DNA from: Methanosarcina sp. DH2
GTDB taxonomy: Archaea > Halobacteriota > Methanosarcinia > Methanosarcinales > Methanosarcinaceae
Assembly (NCBI RefSeq): GCF_020804225.1
Contig: NZ_WJBI01000019.1
Span: forward strand, 16,587-80,586
Reading direction: 5' to 3'
Length of the DNA: 64,000 nucleotides
The stretch's first letter is position 1; each line of letters starts with the position of its first letter. Under the pieces are notes generated by a model. The model did no database searches. It was not told where the DNA came from and saw only the letters and a list, made by a program, of their open reading frames with translations. This document shows, piece by piece, positions 1-9,044 of this stretch. The translations under genes were made by a program, and so were the position numbers.

Positions 1-948
1 TCGCTTCTTTCCTATAAAGACCGCATGAAAATAGCCCTTTTGATAGTTAGTACAAGAAAGAACCACCCTGCAGGAAGCACACTTCAGGCCTGGATAAAGT
101 CCCAGGTCAATGACGAGTGGCTAATAAGATTTGCCGATTCTTTCTGCGGCTGGGCTCTCAGCCTGAAAAGCGATGAAGTCCCGGTAGAAGAGGTTTTTGA
201 GATAATTGAGAACATGTACCGGTTTGGAGGTACAGGGGTCCCGAAAGGGGGGTGTAAAGGGGTTATTGATGCCCTTGAAGCCGTTATTCTTGCAAACGGA
301 GGGAAAATCCATACCGGACAGGAAGTCTCAAAAATCCTGGTTGAAAATGGAAAAGCCGCAGGGGTGGTTGCTGAAAGTAATAAACATGAAGCTGATCTTG
401 TTATCAGCAATCTGGGGCATGCTGCAACCGTTCTACTCTGCGGTGAAGCTCTTTCCGGAAAAGCAGATGCAGGTTACCTGAAAATGCTTGAGACTCTTCA
501 GCCATCAGCAGGTATAAAGATCTGTCTTGCCGCAGATGAGCCTCTGGTCGGACATTCCGGAGTCCTGTTGACTCCTTATACGAGACGTATAAACGGGATC
601 AATGAAGTAACTCAGGCTGACCCTGAACTGGCTCCTCCAGGAAAGCACCTTACCATGTGCCACCAGTATGTGGCCCCTGAGAACGTAAAGAATCTCGAAT
701 CCGAGATCGAGATGGGGCTTGTGGATATTAAAGAGATTTTTCCGGGTAAAAGATACGAAGTCCTCCTTATCCAATCATATCATGATGAATGGCCTGTAAA
801 CAGGGCAGCATCAGGTACTGATCCCGGAAATGAAACTCCTTTTTCCGGCCTTTATGTTGTTGGAGACGGGGCCAAAGGAAAGGGAGGCATAGAAGTTGAA
901 GGAGTGGCTCTTGGCGTGGTATCGGTTATGGGAAAAATCCTAAGTTGA
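1..948 (+). CDS. Phytoene desaturase-like FAD-dependent oxidoreductase (5' partial)
   Basis: The reading frame is open to the left edge of the window (the codons before the first ATG at 25 are all sense), so this is the C-terminal part of a longer protein. The N-terminal FAD-binding GxGxxG segment must lie outside. Near the C-terminus, SGLYVVGDGAKGKGGIEVEG has the form of the second FAD-contacting motif of the phytoene desaturase/amine oxidase family, and VISNLGHAATV fits the middle domain. The likely role is an FAD-linked isoprenoid or carotenoid-type oxidoreductase; the substrate cannot be told. The stop overlaps the proposed cofG start by four bases, so it may be co-transcribed with the cof genes. 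Confidence 0.7.
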   Translation, partial: SLLSYKDRMKIALLIVSTRKNHPAGSTLQAWIKSQVNDEWLIRFADSFCGWALSLKSDEVPVEEVFEIIENMYRFGGTGVPKGGCKGVIDALEAVILANGGKIHTGQEVSKILVENGKAAGVVAESNKHEADLVISNLGHAATVLLCGEALSGKADAGYLKMLETLQPSAGIKICLAADEPLVGHSGVLLTPYTRRINGINEVTQADPELAPPGKHLTMCHQYVAPENVKNLESEIEMGLVDIKEIFPGKRYEVLLIQSYHDEWPVNRAASGTDPGNETPFSGLYVVGDGAKGKGGIEVEGVALGVVSVMGKILS

Positions 949-2021
949 AGTCAGAGAGCAAAAAACCAGAATTCAGCAGGTGTTTTATCATTCCACCGGA
1001 AAAAGTTCCTTTCATAACTTACTCAAAAAACGTTTTCATCCCGGTAACCAATATCTGCAGAAACCAGTGCGGTTACTGCGGCTTTCGGCGGGAGCCAGGA
1101 CAGCCCGGAGCTCGGCTTATGAAGCCGGCAGAGGTTATTTCTATTCTTGAAAACGGGGTAAAGGCAGGGTGCACTGAAGCTCTCTTCACTTTCGGGGAGT
1201 ATGCAGAGGAAGTGCCCGGATACAGTGCAATACTTGAAGGTCTCGGCTATTCTTCTACTCTTGAATATCTCCTTTTCCTCTGTGAATCTGCAATCGATAT
1301 AGGAATTCTTCCCCATACGAATGCAGGTATTATGACCTATTCCGAACTTAAAGCTTTAAAGCCCCTGAATGCCAGTATGGGGCTGATGCTTGAGAGCTCG
1401 GCAGTTCTGGATGCCCATAAAGACTGCCCCGGAAAAATTCCGGAACGCAGGCTTGAGACAATTCGGGATGCCGGAAAACTGGAAATTCCTTATACTACAG
1501 GCCTCCTTATAGGGATAGGGGAAAGCAGGGATGATAGGATAGAGTCTCTTGAAGCAATTGCAGGCCTTCACGGGAAATACGGGCATATTCAGGAAGTAAT
1601 TATTCAGAATTTTGCCCCTAAACCAGGGACTCCCATGGAAAACTTCCCTGAGCCAACTGTGGAAGAGATGATGGATGCGGTAGCTCTTGCAGCCCGGATC
1701 CTGCCGCGTGATGTGGCATTACAGGTTGCCCCGAATCTCATTGACCCAAAAGCCCTTATTGCAAAGGGAGTAACGGACCTTGGAGGTATATCCCCTCTTA
1801 CAATTGATTGGATCAACCCCGAAGCCGAATGGCCGGATGTAAAGGCTCTGCAGGAAAAGCTCGGGGAAACCCCGCTCAAAGAACGCCTGCCAATCTACCC
1901 TCAGTACGTAAAAAAAGGGTGGTATTCGGAAAGAATAGGCAGCCTCATCGAGCAGCTCTCAGATAGGGACGGCTACAGGAAGCAGCCCGAAACAGAGAAA
2001 CCGGAGGATTTAGAAAAATGA
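945..2021 (+). CDS. cofG: 7,8-didemethyl-8-hydroxy-5-deazariboflavin synthase, CofG subunit
   Basis: Radical SAM enzyme that completes the deazaflavin ring of F420 (FO) from the tyrosine adduct made by CofH. The CxxxCxxC cluster motif is visible in NICRNQCGYCGF (Cys38, 42 and 45). The later sequence IGIGESRDDRIESL and QNFAPKPGTPM is typical of CofG. The length of 358 residues is close to the family norm. The start is a TTG at 945 overlapping the upstream stop (TTGA); no ATG lies early enough to keep the cysteine motif. The gene overlaps cofH by ATGA at 2018. F420 is the hydride carrier of methanogenesis. Confidence 0.93.
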   Translation: MKSESKKPEFSRCFIIPPEKVPFITYSKNVFIPVTNICRNQCGYCGFRREPGQPGARLMKPAEVISILENGVKAGCTEALFTFGEYAEEVPGYSAILEGLGYSSTLEYLLFLCESAIDIGILPHTNAGIMTYSELKALKPLNASMGLMLESSAVLDAHKDCPGKIPERRLETIRDAGKLEIPYTTGLLIGIGESRDDRIESLEAIAGLHGKYGHIQEVIIQNFAPKPGTPMENFPEPTVEEMMDAVALAARILPRDVALQVAPNLIDPKALIAKGVTDLGGISPLTIDWINPEAEWPDVKALQEKLGETPLKERLPIYPQYVKKGWYSERIGSLIEQLSDRDGYRKQPETEKPEDLEK

Positions 2022-3148
2022 ACAGCAAAATTCCCGACGACCTCATAGAACGCGCACATCAGGGAAGGAGCACAAAAGAAGATGCGCTCCTGCTCCTGGA
2101 GATACCCCCTTTTGAACTTTTCAGGTTTGCGGACGAACTCCGAGACCTTGCCGCAGGAGACACAGTCACCTACGTAGTCAACAGAAATATTAATTTCACA
2201 AGCCGATGCGTAGGTACGTGCGGTTTCTGTGCATTTAGAGATAACAACGGGTACCTGTTGAACCTGGAAGAGATCATGGGAAAGGTCAGGGAGGCTGAGC
2301 AGGTAAAAGCAACCGAAGTCTGTATTCAGGGAGGGCTGCTTCCGGATGTTGGGCTGGACTTCTACCTTGGAATTGTAGAAGCCATAAAGGCCGAGTTCCC
2401 GGAAATGCATATCCATGCCTTCTCCCCAATGGAAGTCCTACATGCTTCCCGTATCAGCGGCGTGAAGGTAAGTGAATCCCTTGCAAGGCTGAAACGAAGC
2501 GGGCTTGATACGATGCCCGGAACTGCCGCCGAGATTCTTTCTGACCGTGTGAGGGAAATAATCTGCCCTGCAAAACTCAGTACCTCGGAATGGATTGAAG
2601 TGGTCAGACAGGCACATGCTGCAGGAATTCCTACCACTGCAACCATGATGTACGGGCATGTCGAAACTCCGGAAGAAAGAATTGAGCACATGCTAACTAT
2701 CAGGGAAATTCAGAAGGAGACCGGTGGAATTACCGAATTTGTGCCCCTGCCTTTTATGCCTTATAACAACCCTGTCGGAGAAAAAATGATCAGTGAAGGC
2801 AGGTACGCAACTCCTGGCCTTGATGATCTGAAAATTTATGCTATTTCTCGTATTCTTCTTCACGGGCATGTAGATAATATACAGGCAAGCTGGGTAAAAC
2901 TCGGAAAGAAGCTTGCCCAATTTGCTCTCCATTGCGGCGCAAACGACCTAGGAGGCACGCTTATGGAAGAAAGCATCTCCAGATTGGCAGGAGCCTCTCA
3001 CGGAGAAAGTATCTCTGTTGAAGAACTGGAATGGATGATCCACGGAGCCGGCAGGGTCCCTAAAGAAAGGACAACCCTGTACATGGGAGCGCATGAACTG
3101 GCTTCCAGAAACCATGGAAGGGTTGCCGGATGCAGAGTTTTCGAATAA
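2018..3148 (+). CDS. cofH: FO synthase subunit 2 (CofH), copy 1
   Basis: Radical SAM 5-amino-6-(D-ribitylamino)uracil--L-tyrosine 4-hydroxyphenyl transferase, supplying the intermediate that CofG cyclises. The CxxxCxxC motif sits in RCVGTCGFCAF (Cys64, 68, 71). Other family segments are EVCIQGGLLPD, HIHAFSPMEV, TTATMMYGHVETPEER and CGANDLGGTLMEE. It has 376 residues and starts at an ATG overlapping the cofG stop. A second cofH follows 56 bp downstream. Both copies keep the cluster cysteines, so neither looks inactivated. Confidence 0.92.
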   Translation: MNSKIPDDLIERAHQGRSTKEDALLLLEIPPFELFRFADELRDLAAGDTVTYVVNRNINFTSRCVGTCGFCAFRDNNGYLLNLEEIMGKVREAEQVKATEVCIQGGLLPDVGLDFYLGIVEAIKAEFPEMHIHAFSPMEVLHASRISGVKVSESLARLKRSGLDTMPGTAAEILSDRVREIICPAKLSTSEWIEVVRQAHAAGIPTTATMMYGHVETPEERIEHMLTIREIQKETGGITEFVPLPFMPYNNPVGEKMISEGRYATPGLDDLKIYAISRILLHGHVDNIQASWVKLGKKLAQFALHCGANDLGGTLMEESISRLAGASHGESISVEELEWMIHGAGRVPKERTTLYMGAHELASRNHGRVAGCRVFE

Positions 3149-3204
3149 GCCGGACAGCCAGGTAACAGTCAGGGAAATTATGGAATTTTAAAAAGGATGA
3201 TCGG

Positions 3205-4359
3205 ATGTACACGAAAAAACCGACAACTCCAGAAGACGTGATTGAGAGGGCATATCAGGGAAAATGTACTAAAGAAGATGCCCTCCTCCTGCTTGAAGGA
3301 AACCCGTTTGAGCTATTTGAGCTCGCTAATGATCTGCGCGCCAGTACGGTAGGCGACACTGTCAGCTATGTGGTGAACAGGAATATCTATATTACAAACA
3401 AATGCGTCGGAAACTGCGGATTCTGCGCATACAGGACAGAGAAAGGATATATACTGAGCGTCGAAGAGATCCTGAAAAAAACGGAGGAAGCCAGAAAAGC
3501 CGGAGCTGTGGAAGTCTGCGTCCAGGGTGGGTATACCCCCGAAACTGACATGGAGTTCTATCTTGAGATTATCGAATCAATAAAAGCCGAATTTCCTGAC
3601 ATGTGTATTCATGGCCTTTCCCCCATGGAAATAAATTATGCAGCAGAAATCTCAGGCATGTCCGTTGAAGAAGCCCTGCGCAGGCTTAAAAAAAGTGGGC
3701 TTGACTCCCTCACCGGGACTTCAGCCGAGATTCTTTCCGACAGGGTAAGAAAAATTATCTGCTCTGGAAAAATCAATACGTGGCAGTGGATCGACACCAT
3801 AACTGCAGCACATAAAGCCGGGATTTCCACTAATGCCACTATTATGTACGGGCATGTCGAAACGCTGGAAGAGAGACTGGATCACGTTTTTACCATCCGT
3901 GAGATCCAGAAAGAGACAGGAGGGTTTTCGGAACTTATTCCAATGTCCTTTTTGCCCTACAATAACCCGATAGGGGAGAAGATGCTGTCATCCGGAAAGT
4001 TCTCAAGCACAGGGCTTGAAGACCTGCAGCTCATAGCCATTTCCCGCGTAATCCTGCATACCCATATCAATAACATCCAGGCCACATGGGTAAAATTGGG
4101 AAAAAAGCTCGCCCAGGTAGCCCTCCAGTGTGGAGCAAACGACCTGGGAGGTACGCTCATCGAAGACCAGATCTCTACAGCATCCGGAGGCAGCCATGGG
4201 GAATACGTATCTCCGGCAGAATTTGAGTGGATGATAAAAGGGGCAGGAAGGATTCCCATGCAGAGGGATACCCTTTACCGGAAGGTCGATCCGCGGTTTT
4301 CGGGACCTGAAGGACTGCTTCCTGGTTATGAAAGAGCGGAAATAGGCAGCAAGGAATAA
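3205..4359 (+). CDS. cofH2: FO synthase subunit 2 (CofH), copy 2
   Basis: Paralogue of the preceding gene with the same architecture: CxxxCxxC in KCVGNCGFCAY (Cys67, 71, 74), EVCVQGGYTPE, IHGLSPMEIN, ATIMYGHVETLEER and CGANDLGGTL. It has 384 residues, with a short C-terminal tail past the point where copy 1 ends. The start ATG has a purine-rich stretch (AAAAAGGATG) about 8 bases upstream. The copies differ at many positions, so the duplication is old. Whether copy 2 makes FO or a related tyrosine-derived product cannot be read from sequence. It lies in the same direction as cofG and cofC. Confidence 0.88.
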   Translation: MYTKKPTTPEDVIERAYQGKCTKEDALLLLEGNPFELFELANDLRASTVGDTVSYVVNRNIYITNKCVGNCGFCAYRTEKGYILSVEEILKKTEEARKAGAVEVCVQGGYTPETDMEFYLEIIESIKAEFPDMCIHGLSPMEINYAAEISGMSVEEALRRLKKSGLDSLTGTSAEILSDRVRKIICSGKINTWQWIDTITAAHKAGISTNATIMYGHVETLEERLDHVFTIREIQKETGGFSELIPMSFLPYNNPIGEKMLSSGKFSSTGLEDLQLIAISRVILHTHINNIQATWVKLGKKLAQVALQCGANDLGGTLIEDQISTASGGSHGEYVSPAEFEWMIKGAGRIPMQRDTLYRKVDPRFSGPEGLLPGYERAEIGSKE

Positions 4360-4458
4360 GAAACCTGAAAACGGAATTCCTCTAAAAAATTCCTCTGAAA
4401 GAGTTCCCCTGAGACAAAATGAGGAAAATACGAAAAACGAAAATGTGCAGGAGTCCAG

Positions 4459-5085
4459 ATGAGAGCCGTAATCCCCTATAAGAAAGCCAGCGCAAAATCA
4501 AGGCTGTCGCCTGTCCTTAGCCTGGAAGAAAGGGAAGAGTTCGTAGAACTCATGCTGAACCAGGTAATTGATTCTCTCAAGGAAACCGGAATCGAAAAAA
4601 TTGACATTCTCAGCCCTTCGGCCTACGGACTTGAAGGAATGAAGAAAGCAAGAGTCTTGCTGGATGAAAAAGACCTGAATGAAGCCCTTAACAGATACCT
4701 CAAAGAGGCCGGAGAGCCTATCTTTATTGTTATGGCTGATCTGCCTCTTCTTTCTCCGGACCATATAAAAGGGATAACTTCAACTAAAAAGGATATATGT
4801 ATCGTCCCCGGGAAAGGCGGAGGTACGAATGCCCTGTTTATAAAGAATCCCTCTAATTATAGAGTAAAATATTACGGTTCAAGCTTTCTGACTCACTGTT
4901 CTATTGCAACAGCTTCCGGGCAAGACTTCGAAATCTATGACTCCTTCCTGGCCGGCACGGATATAGATGAACCTGAAGATCTAGTAGAGCTTCTCATACA
5001 TGGAAAAGGGGCTGCAAAAGACTATATTAACCGAAAATTCAAACTCGATGTCAGCAGAGGAAGGGTCGGACTGGTTCCAGTTTGA
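4459..5085 (+). CDS. cofC: 2-phospho-L-lactate guanylyltransferase CofC
   Basis: Nucleotidyltransferase that activates 2-phospholactate (or a related acid) with GTP to form the side-chain donor of F420. The N-terminus MRAVIPYKKASAKSRLSP is the nucleotide-binding signature of the CofC family; MADLPLLSPDHI carries the metal-binding aspartate, and PGKGGGTNALF is conserved. At 208 residues it has the usual length. An AGGAG sequence lies a few bases before the ATG at 4459. It ends the cof cluster; cofD and cofE are not in the window. Confidence 0.93.
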   Translation: MRAVIPYKKASAKSRLSPVLSLEEREEFVELMLNQVIDSLKETGIEKIDILSPSAYGLEGMKKARVLLDEKDLNEALNRYLKEAGEPIFIVMADLPLLSPDHIKGITSTKKDICIVPGKGGGTNALFIKNPSNYRVKYYGSSFLTHCSIATASGQDFEIYDSFLAGTDIDEPEDLVELLIHGKGAAKDYINRKFKLDVSRGRVGLVPV

Positions 5086-5690
5086 ACCCTTATAGGGAAG
5101 TGCTCCCATCAGTTAGTCTGGCGGCCCTTTCCAACAAAGAACTGGAAAAATGATTTGAAATATAAAAACTAAAGAAGAAAAATAAACTAAGAAAAAGCAT
5201 TTTGATTATTTATTCTTCTTTATTTGCATAGCTACGGAAGTCTGAAATTATAAATTCTTTCTTCTGTTTGCTTTCATTTTCTCTTTTATCTTATGGCTCT
5301 TTTTTCTCCCCTTTTACAAAATCGAATTTCCGTTTTTTTCTGTCCGCGCCTCACGTGGCTGTAGTCGACCTGCCTCAAATAAATTATTCTTAATCTGCAA
5401 ACCAGTTTTCAGTCCGGACAAATACTGCCCTTAATCTGCAAACCGGTATTCAATTCACATGGTAAGGCCCTCAACCAGTCTGTCTGGCGGCTCTTCAAAA
5501 AAAGAACTAAGTAGAGGAGAGAGTGAAGTAGAACGAAAAAGAGGCTTGAAAAAATAGTGAAAAGCAATAAATAGACGTGAAAAATCATTTTTTTCAGGTT
5601 TTCTATCCAAAATTTTAAATAAATCATCTTTATTAAACTATGAACGAAAAAACGAATGATTCATTGATACTAATAGTCTTTAATTCTTGA
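5086..5690. other. Intergenic region between cofC and the TetR gene
   Basis: About 600 bases with no convincing gene. It holds two copies of a hairpin-plus-GGCGG element (5110-5125 and 5475-5490; see repeat entries). It also holds a direct repeat beginning TAATCTGCAAACC (near 5391 and 5431). The rest is AT-rich. Confidence 0.6.
5475..5565. repeat. Dispersed hairpin element (CCAG-loop-CTGG then purine-rich tail)
   Basis: CCAG and CTGG arms around a 5-base loop (5475-5487) are followed by GCGGCTC and a purine-rich tail containing GGCTTGAAAAA. Related hairpins are at 5110-5120, 8772-8786 and 30638-30654. The 30.6 kb copy has a similar tail with GGCTTGAAAAA. This is probably a dispersed intergenic repeat; function unknown. 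Confidence 0.5.
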
Positions 5691-6368
5691 ATGGATAAGC
5701 TCGATTTTATGGAATCAGCAAAATTCGGGAAGGCTATTCCCAGGATAGGTGAGCCTGTGAGATCTTTTACAGATGAAGAAAGAGAGGTCATAAGAAGAAA
5801 AATTATGGATCGCGGAAAGGACTGCTTTGCCAGATACGGGATTAAGAAAACAGGCATTGAGGATCTTACCGAAGGTCTGGGAATCTCAAAGAGTTCTTTC
5901 TATTCTTTTTTTAATAGCAAAGAGGATCTCTTTCTCCAGATTTTTAAAGAGGAGCAGGAAGTTTTAAAGGACAGCATACTAGAAAGTTCCTTCCTGAAAT
6001 ATAGGTCTGAACCTGATAAAGCTATCAGGGCTTATCTCTGGTATGTTTTGCATGTTGTGGATAATCACCCAATCTGGAGAAAAGTTTTAATCGAGAAAGA
6101 ACATCTTGAGCTGATAATTTCCCGGTCCTCTGAGGAAGAAATTAAAAATATTCGTAGAAACAATGTGTCAATAATTCTTCCTTTTTTTGAAGAGTGGGCA
6201 GCCGCCGGGCTTCTTATTGACAAACCTGCCAGGATCCTTGCCGCAACCACACAGGCCGTCCTTTCCCTTCTCCATTTCAGGAACGAAATCGAGAAAGACG
6301 ATTTTCCTGAAGTTATGGACACTTTTATTGACCTGCTGGCAAATAATATTACGAAAAAAGGTATATAG
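5691..6368 (+). CDS. TetR/AcrR family transcriptional regulator
   Basis: The N-terminal helix-turn-helix (roughly residues 35-85) reads DRGKDCFARYGIKKTGIEDL followed by GISKSSFYSFFNSKEDLF, the classic TetR pattern. The C-terminal 130 residues are helical and would bind ligand and dimerise; the ligand is unknown. The length of 225 residues is normal. The start is the ATG at 5691, with an AT-rich leader and no obvious ribosome site. It stands alone between the cof cluster and the ferredoxin/reductase operon and could regulate either or itself. It ends in TAG. Confidence 0.9.
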   Translation: MDKLDFMESAKFGKAIPRIGEPVRSFTDEEREVIRRKIMDRGKDCFARYGIKKTGIEDLTEGLGISKSSFYSFFNSKEDLFLQIFKEEQEVLKDSILESSFLKYRSEPDKAIRAYLWYVLHVVDNHPIWRKVLIEKEHLELIISRSSEEEIKNIRRNNVSIILPFFEEWAAAGLLIDKPARILAATTQAVLSLLHFRNEIEKDDFPEVMDTFIDLLANNITKKGI

Positions 6369-6889
6369 ATCCAGGGCATGAGTTTTAAGGAACAGAAGCC
6401 TCCTACTTAGTATAAATTAATAGAATTTTCTTCGAAGGTAAAAATATAATTTGTGAAGATATATCATAAATAATTTTATACTAAAGCGATTGCATCAAAT
6501 ATTGCTTTCTGAAGAGAGTTAACATACTAAAAAATATACTACGGGTTAATAATGAAATGTATCATAAAGGTAACTGAAGGAGAATTCTATAATGAGTGCA
6601 TTGGCACAGTAGCCAATAACTTTAAAGTACATAAATACAATAATTGTGGAAACTGATTCGAAAAAATAAATTATATTAAGCAGATAGATCTGAATTCGAA
6701 GATTACCTTTCTCAAAAAGAAATTTAAGTAATAGTAAATAGATCTTAAGAGCCAGAAAAGATTTATTAACAGAATGTTATTTCCGAAAGCATTGTAATCA
6801 AAAAAGAGATATTCAGGAATTATATAAAAGTCATTAGTTTAAATAATGCGGCATTATATTGGTGAGTCTTTCGATTCTCGCCAAATTAT
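6369..6889. other. AT-rich intergenic region upstream of the ferredoxin gene
   Basis: About 520 bases without a supported gene. A 34-codon reading frame beginning with ATG at 6552 and ending at 6656 is visible, but nothing supports translation. The last 70 bases carry TATA-like sequences. Confidence 0.5.
6819..6846 (+). promoter_or_regulatory. Putative TATA boxes of the ferredoxin/GGR operon
   Basis: TTATATAAAA near 6820 and TTTAAATAA near 6838 resemble archaeal TATA boxes and lie 45-70 bases before the ferredoxin start. No transcript data are available. Confidence 0.4.
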
Positions 6890-7129
6890 TTGCAAGAGAT
6901 TGTGTCTGCTGTTAAAGATCATGATTTACCTTTAAAAGTTACAGGTGAGCTGGTGAGCATCAACATAAACAGATATAAATGTGGATATTGTGGGGCCTGT
7001 GTGGGAGTCTGCCCTAAAGGAGCACTCGAACTTGTGGAAACCTGGATTGAAGTAGATGAAAATGTCTGTATCGTGTGCGGGATATGCGATCGCATCTGCC
7101 CTGTAGGAGCAATTGAGGTAATGAAATGA
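6890..7129 (+). CDS. 2x[4Fe-4S] ferredoxin, partner of geranylgeranyl reductase
   Basis: Small bacterial-type ferredoxin with two complete CxxCxxCxxxCP motifs: [12 protein letters not shown] (Cys31, 34, 37, 41) and [12 protein letters not shown] (Cys60, 63, 66, 70). Each motif binds one [4Fe-4S] cluster. It overlaps the next gene by ATGA. In Methanosarcina acetivorans a ferredoxin encoded beside geranylgeranyl reductase is known to donate electrons for saturation of lipid chains, and this pair has the same layout. The start is uncertain: TTG at 6890 or GTG at 6902, neither with a good ribosome site. Confidence 0.88.
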   Translation: MQEIVSAVKDHDLPLKVTGELVSININRYKCGYCGACVGVCPKGALELVETWIEVDENVCIVCGICDRICPVGAIEVMK

Positions 7130-8349
7130 AGGACATGTATGATGTTCTGGTGATAGGAGCCGGCCCTGCAGGCTCCATTGCTGCTAAAACAGCAGCTGAG
7201 AAAGGGCTTGATGTACTTTTAATTGAAAAACGCCAGGAAATAGGTGATCCTGTACGCTGTGCCGAAGGCGTAAACAAAGAGTTTCTTAAAAAACATCTAG
7301 AGATCGACAAACGGTGGATCTGTGCTGACCTTAAAGGTTCCTGTATTTACTCTCCGGACGGTACAAAAATAGAGATGGCTGAGGAACTCTCCGGAGGAGA
7401 GGTCGGCTATGTACTCGAGAGAAAGGTCTTTGACCGTGCCCTTGCGGAGCAGGCTGCGAAGGCCGGAGCTGAGGTCAGGGTAAAGACAAGAGCTACAGGT
7501 CTTATCATTGAAGACGATTTCGTAAAAGGGGCCAGGCTCATGCATCTCGGGAAAGAGTACGATGTGCGTGCCAAAATAGTAATAGGGGCTGATGGAGTCG
7601 AATCAAAGGTGGGCAGGTGGGCAGGGATTGACACAGCCCTGAAACCCGTAGATATCGAGACCTGTGCCCAGTACCTTATCGCAGGCACGGATATAGACCA
7701 GGAGCACTGTGAGTTCTACATAGGAAATGAGATCGCACCCGGGGGGTATGTCTGGATATTTCCTAAAGGAGAAGGAAAAGCCAATGTGGGAATCGGAATT
7801 CTGGGAAGTAAGATGGGGAAATTCAAACAGAGACCGGTCGACCATCTGAACGATTTCCTGCAGAAAAGGTTTCCGGATGCCCGGATAGTTGAGATGGTTT
7901 TCGGCGGAGTCCCGGTGTCAGGCAGCATCGAGAAAACTTCAGCTAACGGGCTGATGCTTATAGGAGACGCTGCACGTCAGTCAGACCCTATTACAGGCGG
8001 AGGGATTCTCAACGCCATGGATGCAGGTAAGATGGCTGGAGAAGCTGCTTACACAGCTATATCCGCAGGAGATGTCTCACTGGGAAAGCTTGAAGAGGTC
8101 TATGAAAAAAGGTGGAGAGCTACAATAGGACATGACATTGACATGAGCCTTATCGTTAAGAACTGCTTTATCAACCTTTCCGACGATGACCTTGACTCGC
8201 TTGCTCATTCATTAAAAGACGTAAAATTCGAGAGAATGAGCCTCCTGGATCTGTTACAGGCTCTCTTCAAAGCCAATAAAAAGCTGCTCTGGGATCTTCG
8301 CATACTTTTTAAGGATGCAGCAAAAGAAGTAATAAAGAACAGAACATAA
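7126..8349 (+). CDS. Digeranylgeranylglycerophospholipid reductase (geranylgeranyl reductase)
   Basis: FAD flavoenzyme that saturates the geranylgeranyl chains of archaeal ether lipids at the membrane surface. The N-terminal dinucleotide-binding motif is [11 protein letters not shown] (about residues 7-17). The second FAD motif is [19 protein letters not shown] (near residue 280), and DPVRCAEGV is the GGR-type substrate-loop cysteine motif. At 407 residues it is full length. Its ATG overlaps the ferredoxin stop, so the electron donor and the reductase are translated together. A strong hairpin plus T-run follows its stop. Confidence 0.94.
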   Translation: MKDMYDVLVIGAGPAGSIAAKTAAEKGLDVLLIEKRQEIGDPVRCAEGVNKEFLKKHLEIDKRWICADLKGSCIYSPDGTKIEMAEELSGGEVGYVLERKVFDRALAEQAAKAGAEVRVKTRATGLIIEDDFVKGARLMHLGKEYDVRAKIVIGADGVESKVGRWAGIDTALKPVDIETCAQYLIAGTDIDQEHCEFYIGNEIAPGGYVWIFPKGEGKANVGIGILGSKMGKFKQRPVDHLNDFLQKRFPDARIVEMVFGGVPVSGSIEKTSANGLMLIGDAARQSDPITGGGILNAMDAGKMAGEAAYTAISAGDVSLGKLEEVYEKRWRATIGHDIDMSLIVKNCFINLSDDDLDSLAHSLKDVKFERMSLLDLLQALFKANKKLLWDLRILFKDAAKEVIKNRT

Positions 8350-8375
8350 TGCCTGAAAAACAGGCATCTTTTTTT
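8349..8375 (+). terminator. Hairpin terminator after geranylgeranyl reductase
   Basis: ATGCCTG (8349-8355), a five-A loop and CAGGCAT (8361-8367) form a perfect 7-bp stem, followed by C and a run of seven T. Confidence 0.8.
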
Positions 8376-8466
8376 CTATTGTTCTTTTTTGAGGCCTTTT
8401 AAAGGAAAAATTCTTTCTCTAAATTTTACTTTTCCCAGGTTACCCGAATTTTTTCACGTAATCTTA

Positions 8467-8706
8467 ACTTCCCGAGTTTCGCTTCGGGATCACAGGAAAT
8501 CGAAGATTTTCTGGGAGTTGCACTGCAAGTGCAACAGCACGAGGTCTGTTTCACTCGCTTCGCTCGCTCAAGCGGACTAATTTATAAAATCACAGATTTT
8601 ACTTCCCGAATTGCGCTTCGGGATCACAGGAAATCAGAGATTTTCTGGGAGTTGCGATGTAATCGCAACAGTACGCTGTCCTTTTCGCTTCGCTCAAGAG
8701 GACTAA
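8467..8706. repeat. Two tandem copies of a palindrome-rich ~110-bp repeat
   Basis: Copy A is 8467-8580 and copy B is 8601-8706. Both begin ACTTCCCGA and end GGACTAA. Each has three stem-loops: CCCGA..TCGGG, CAGGAAATC/GATTTTCTG with a G-T wobble, and a terminal stem. The terminal stem is GTTGCACT/AGTGCAAC in copy A and GTTGCGAT/ATCGCAAC in copy B, so both arms change together. Related sequence ending CGCTCAAGAGGACTAA occurs at 20513-20582. Confidence 0.8.
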
Positions 8707-9044
8707 ATTAAAGATATTACTGCGCAAAACACTCTTTTTCATCTTTATTTTTACTTCTTTTTTGACGAACCGTCAGATAAGCTGGCAGAGTATTTTATAA
8801 GTGTGAGTTGAAAAGCAGTTTCCGGGGATAAGAAATTGCTTTTCTGCCATGGAATGTAGTTTCTCCGTAGCATCTATCATGGCAGGGCGGCTGTAGCTCT
8901 CCGAGGTGCGGGAGAGGACATAAAAATATGTATTTTCGCATATTCGTAAATATCAACTGACTGGTCAGGAATTGCTGTCCAGCTTCGCTCAGTTAACTCT
9001 TCATTCCATTTTTGCTTGAAGCTGAAAAGGGGTATTACTGAAAA
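8707..9044. ncRNA. Hairpin-rich intergenic segment, possible structured RNA
   Basis: No gene is seen. The segment 8772-8916 contains GTCAG/CTGGC (8772-8786), GAAAAGCA/TGCTTTTC (8810-8817 with 8837-8844), TGCCATG/CATGGCA (8845-8851 with 8878-8884) and CTCTCC/GGAGAG (8897-8902 with 8911-8916). Consecutive stems suggest an RNA or a dispersed element; strand and transcription are unknown. Confidence 0.3.

Noticed and set aside
6366..6368. TAG ending the TetR gene as a possible pyrrolysine codon
   Set aside because: The family's usual length is already reached, and the frame meets another TAG 13 codons later with no conserved sequence between.
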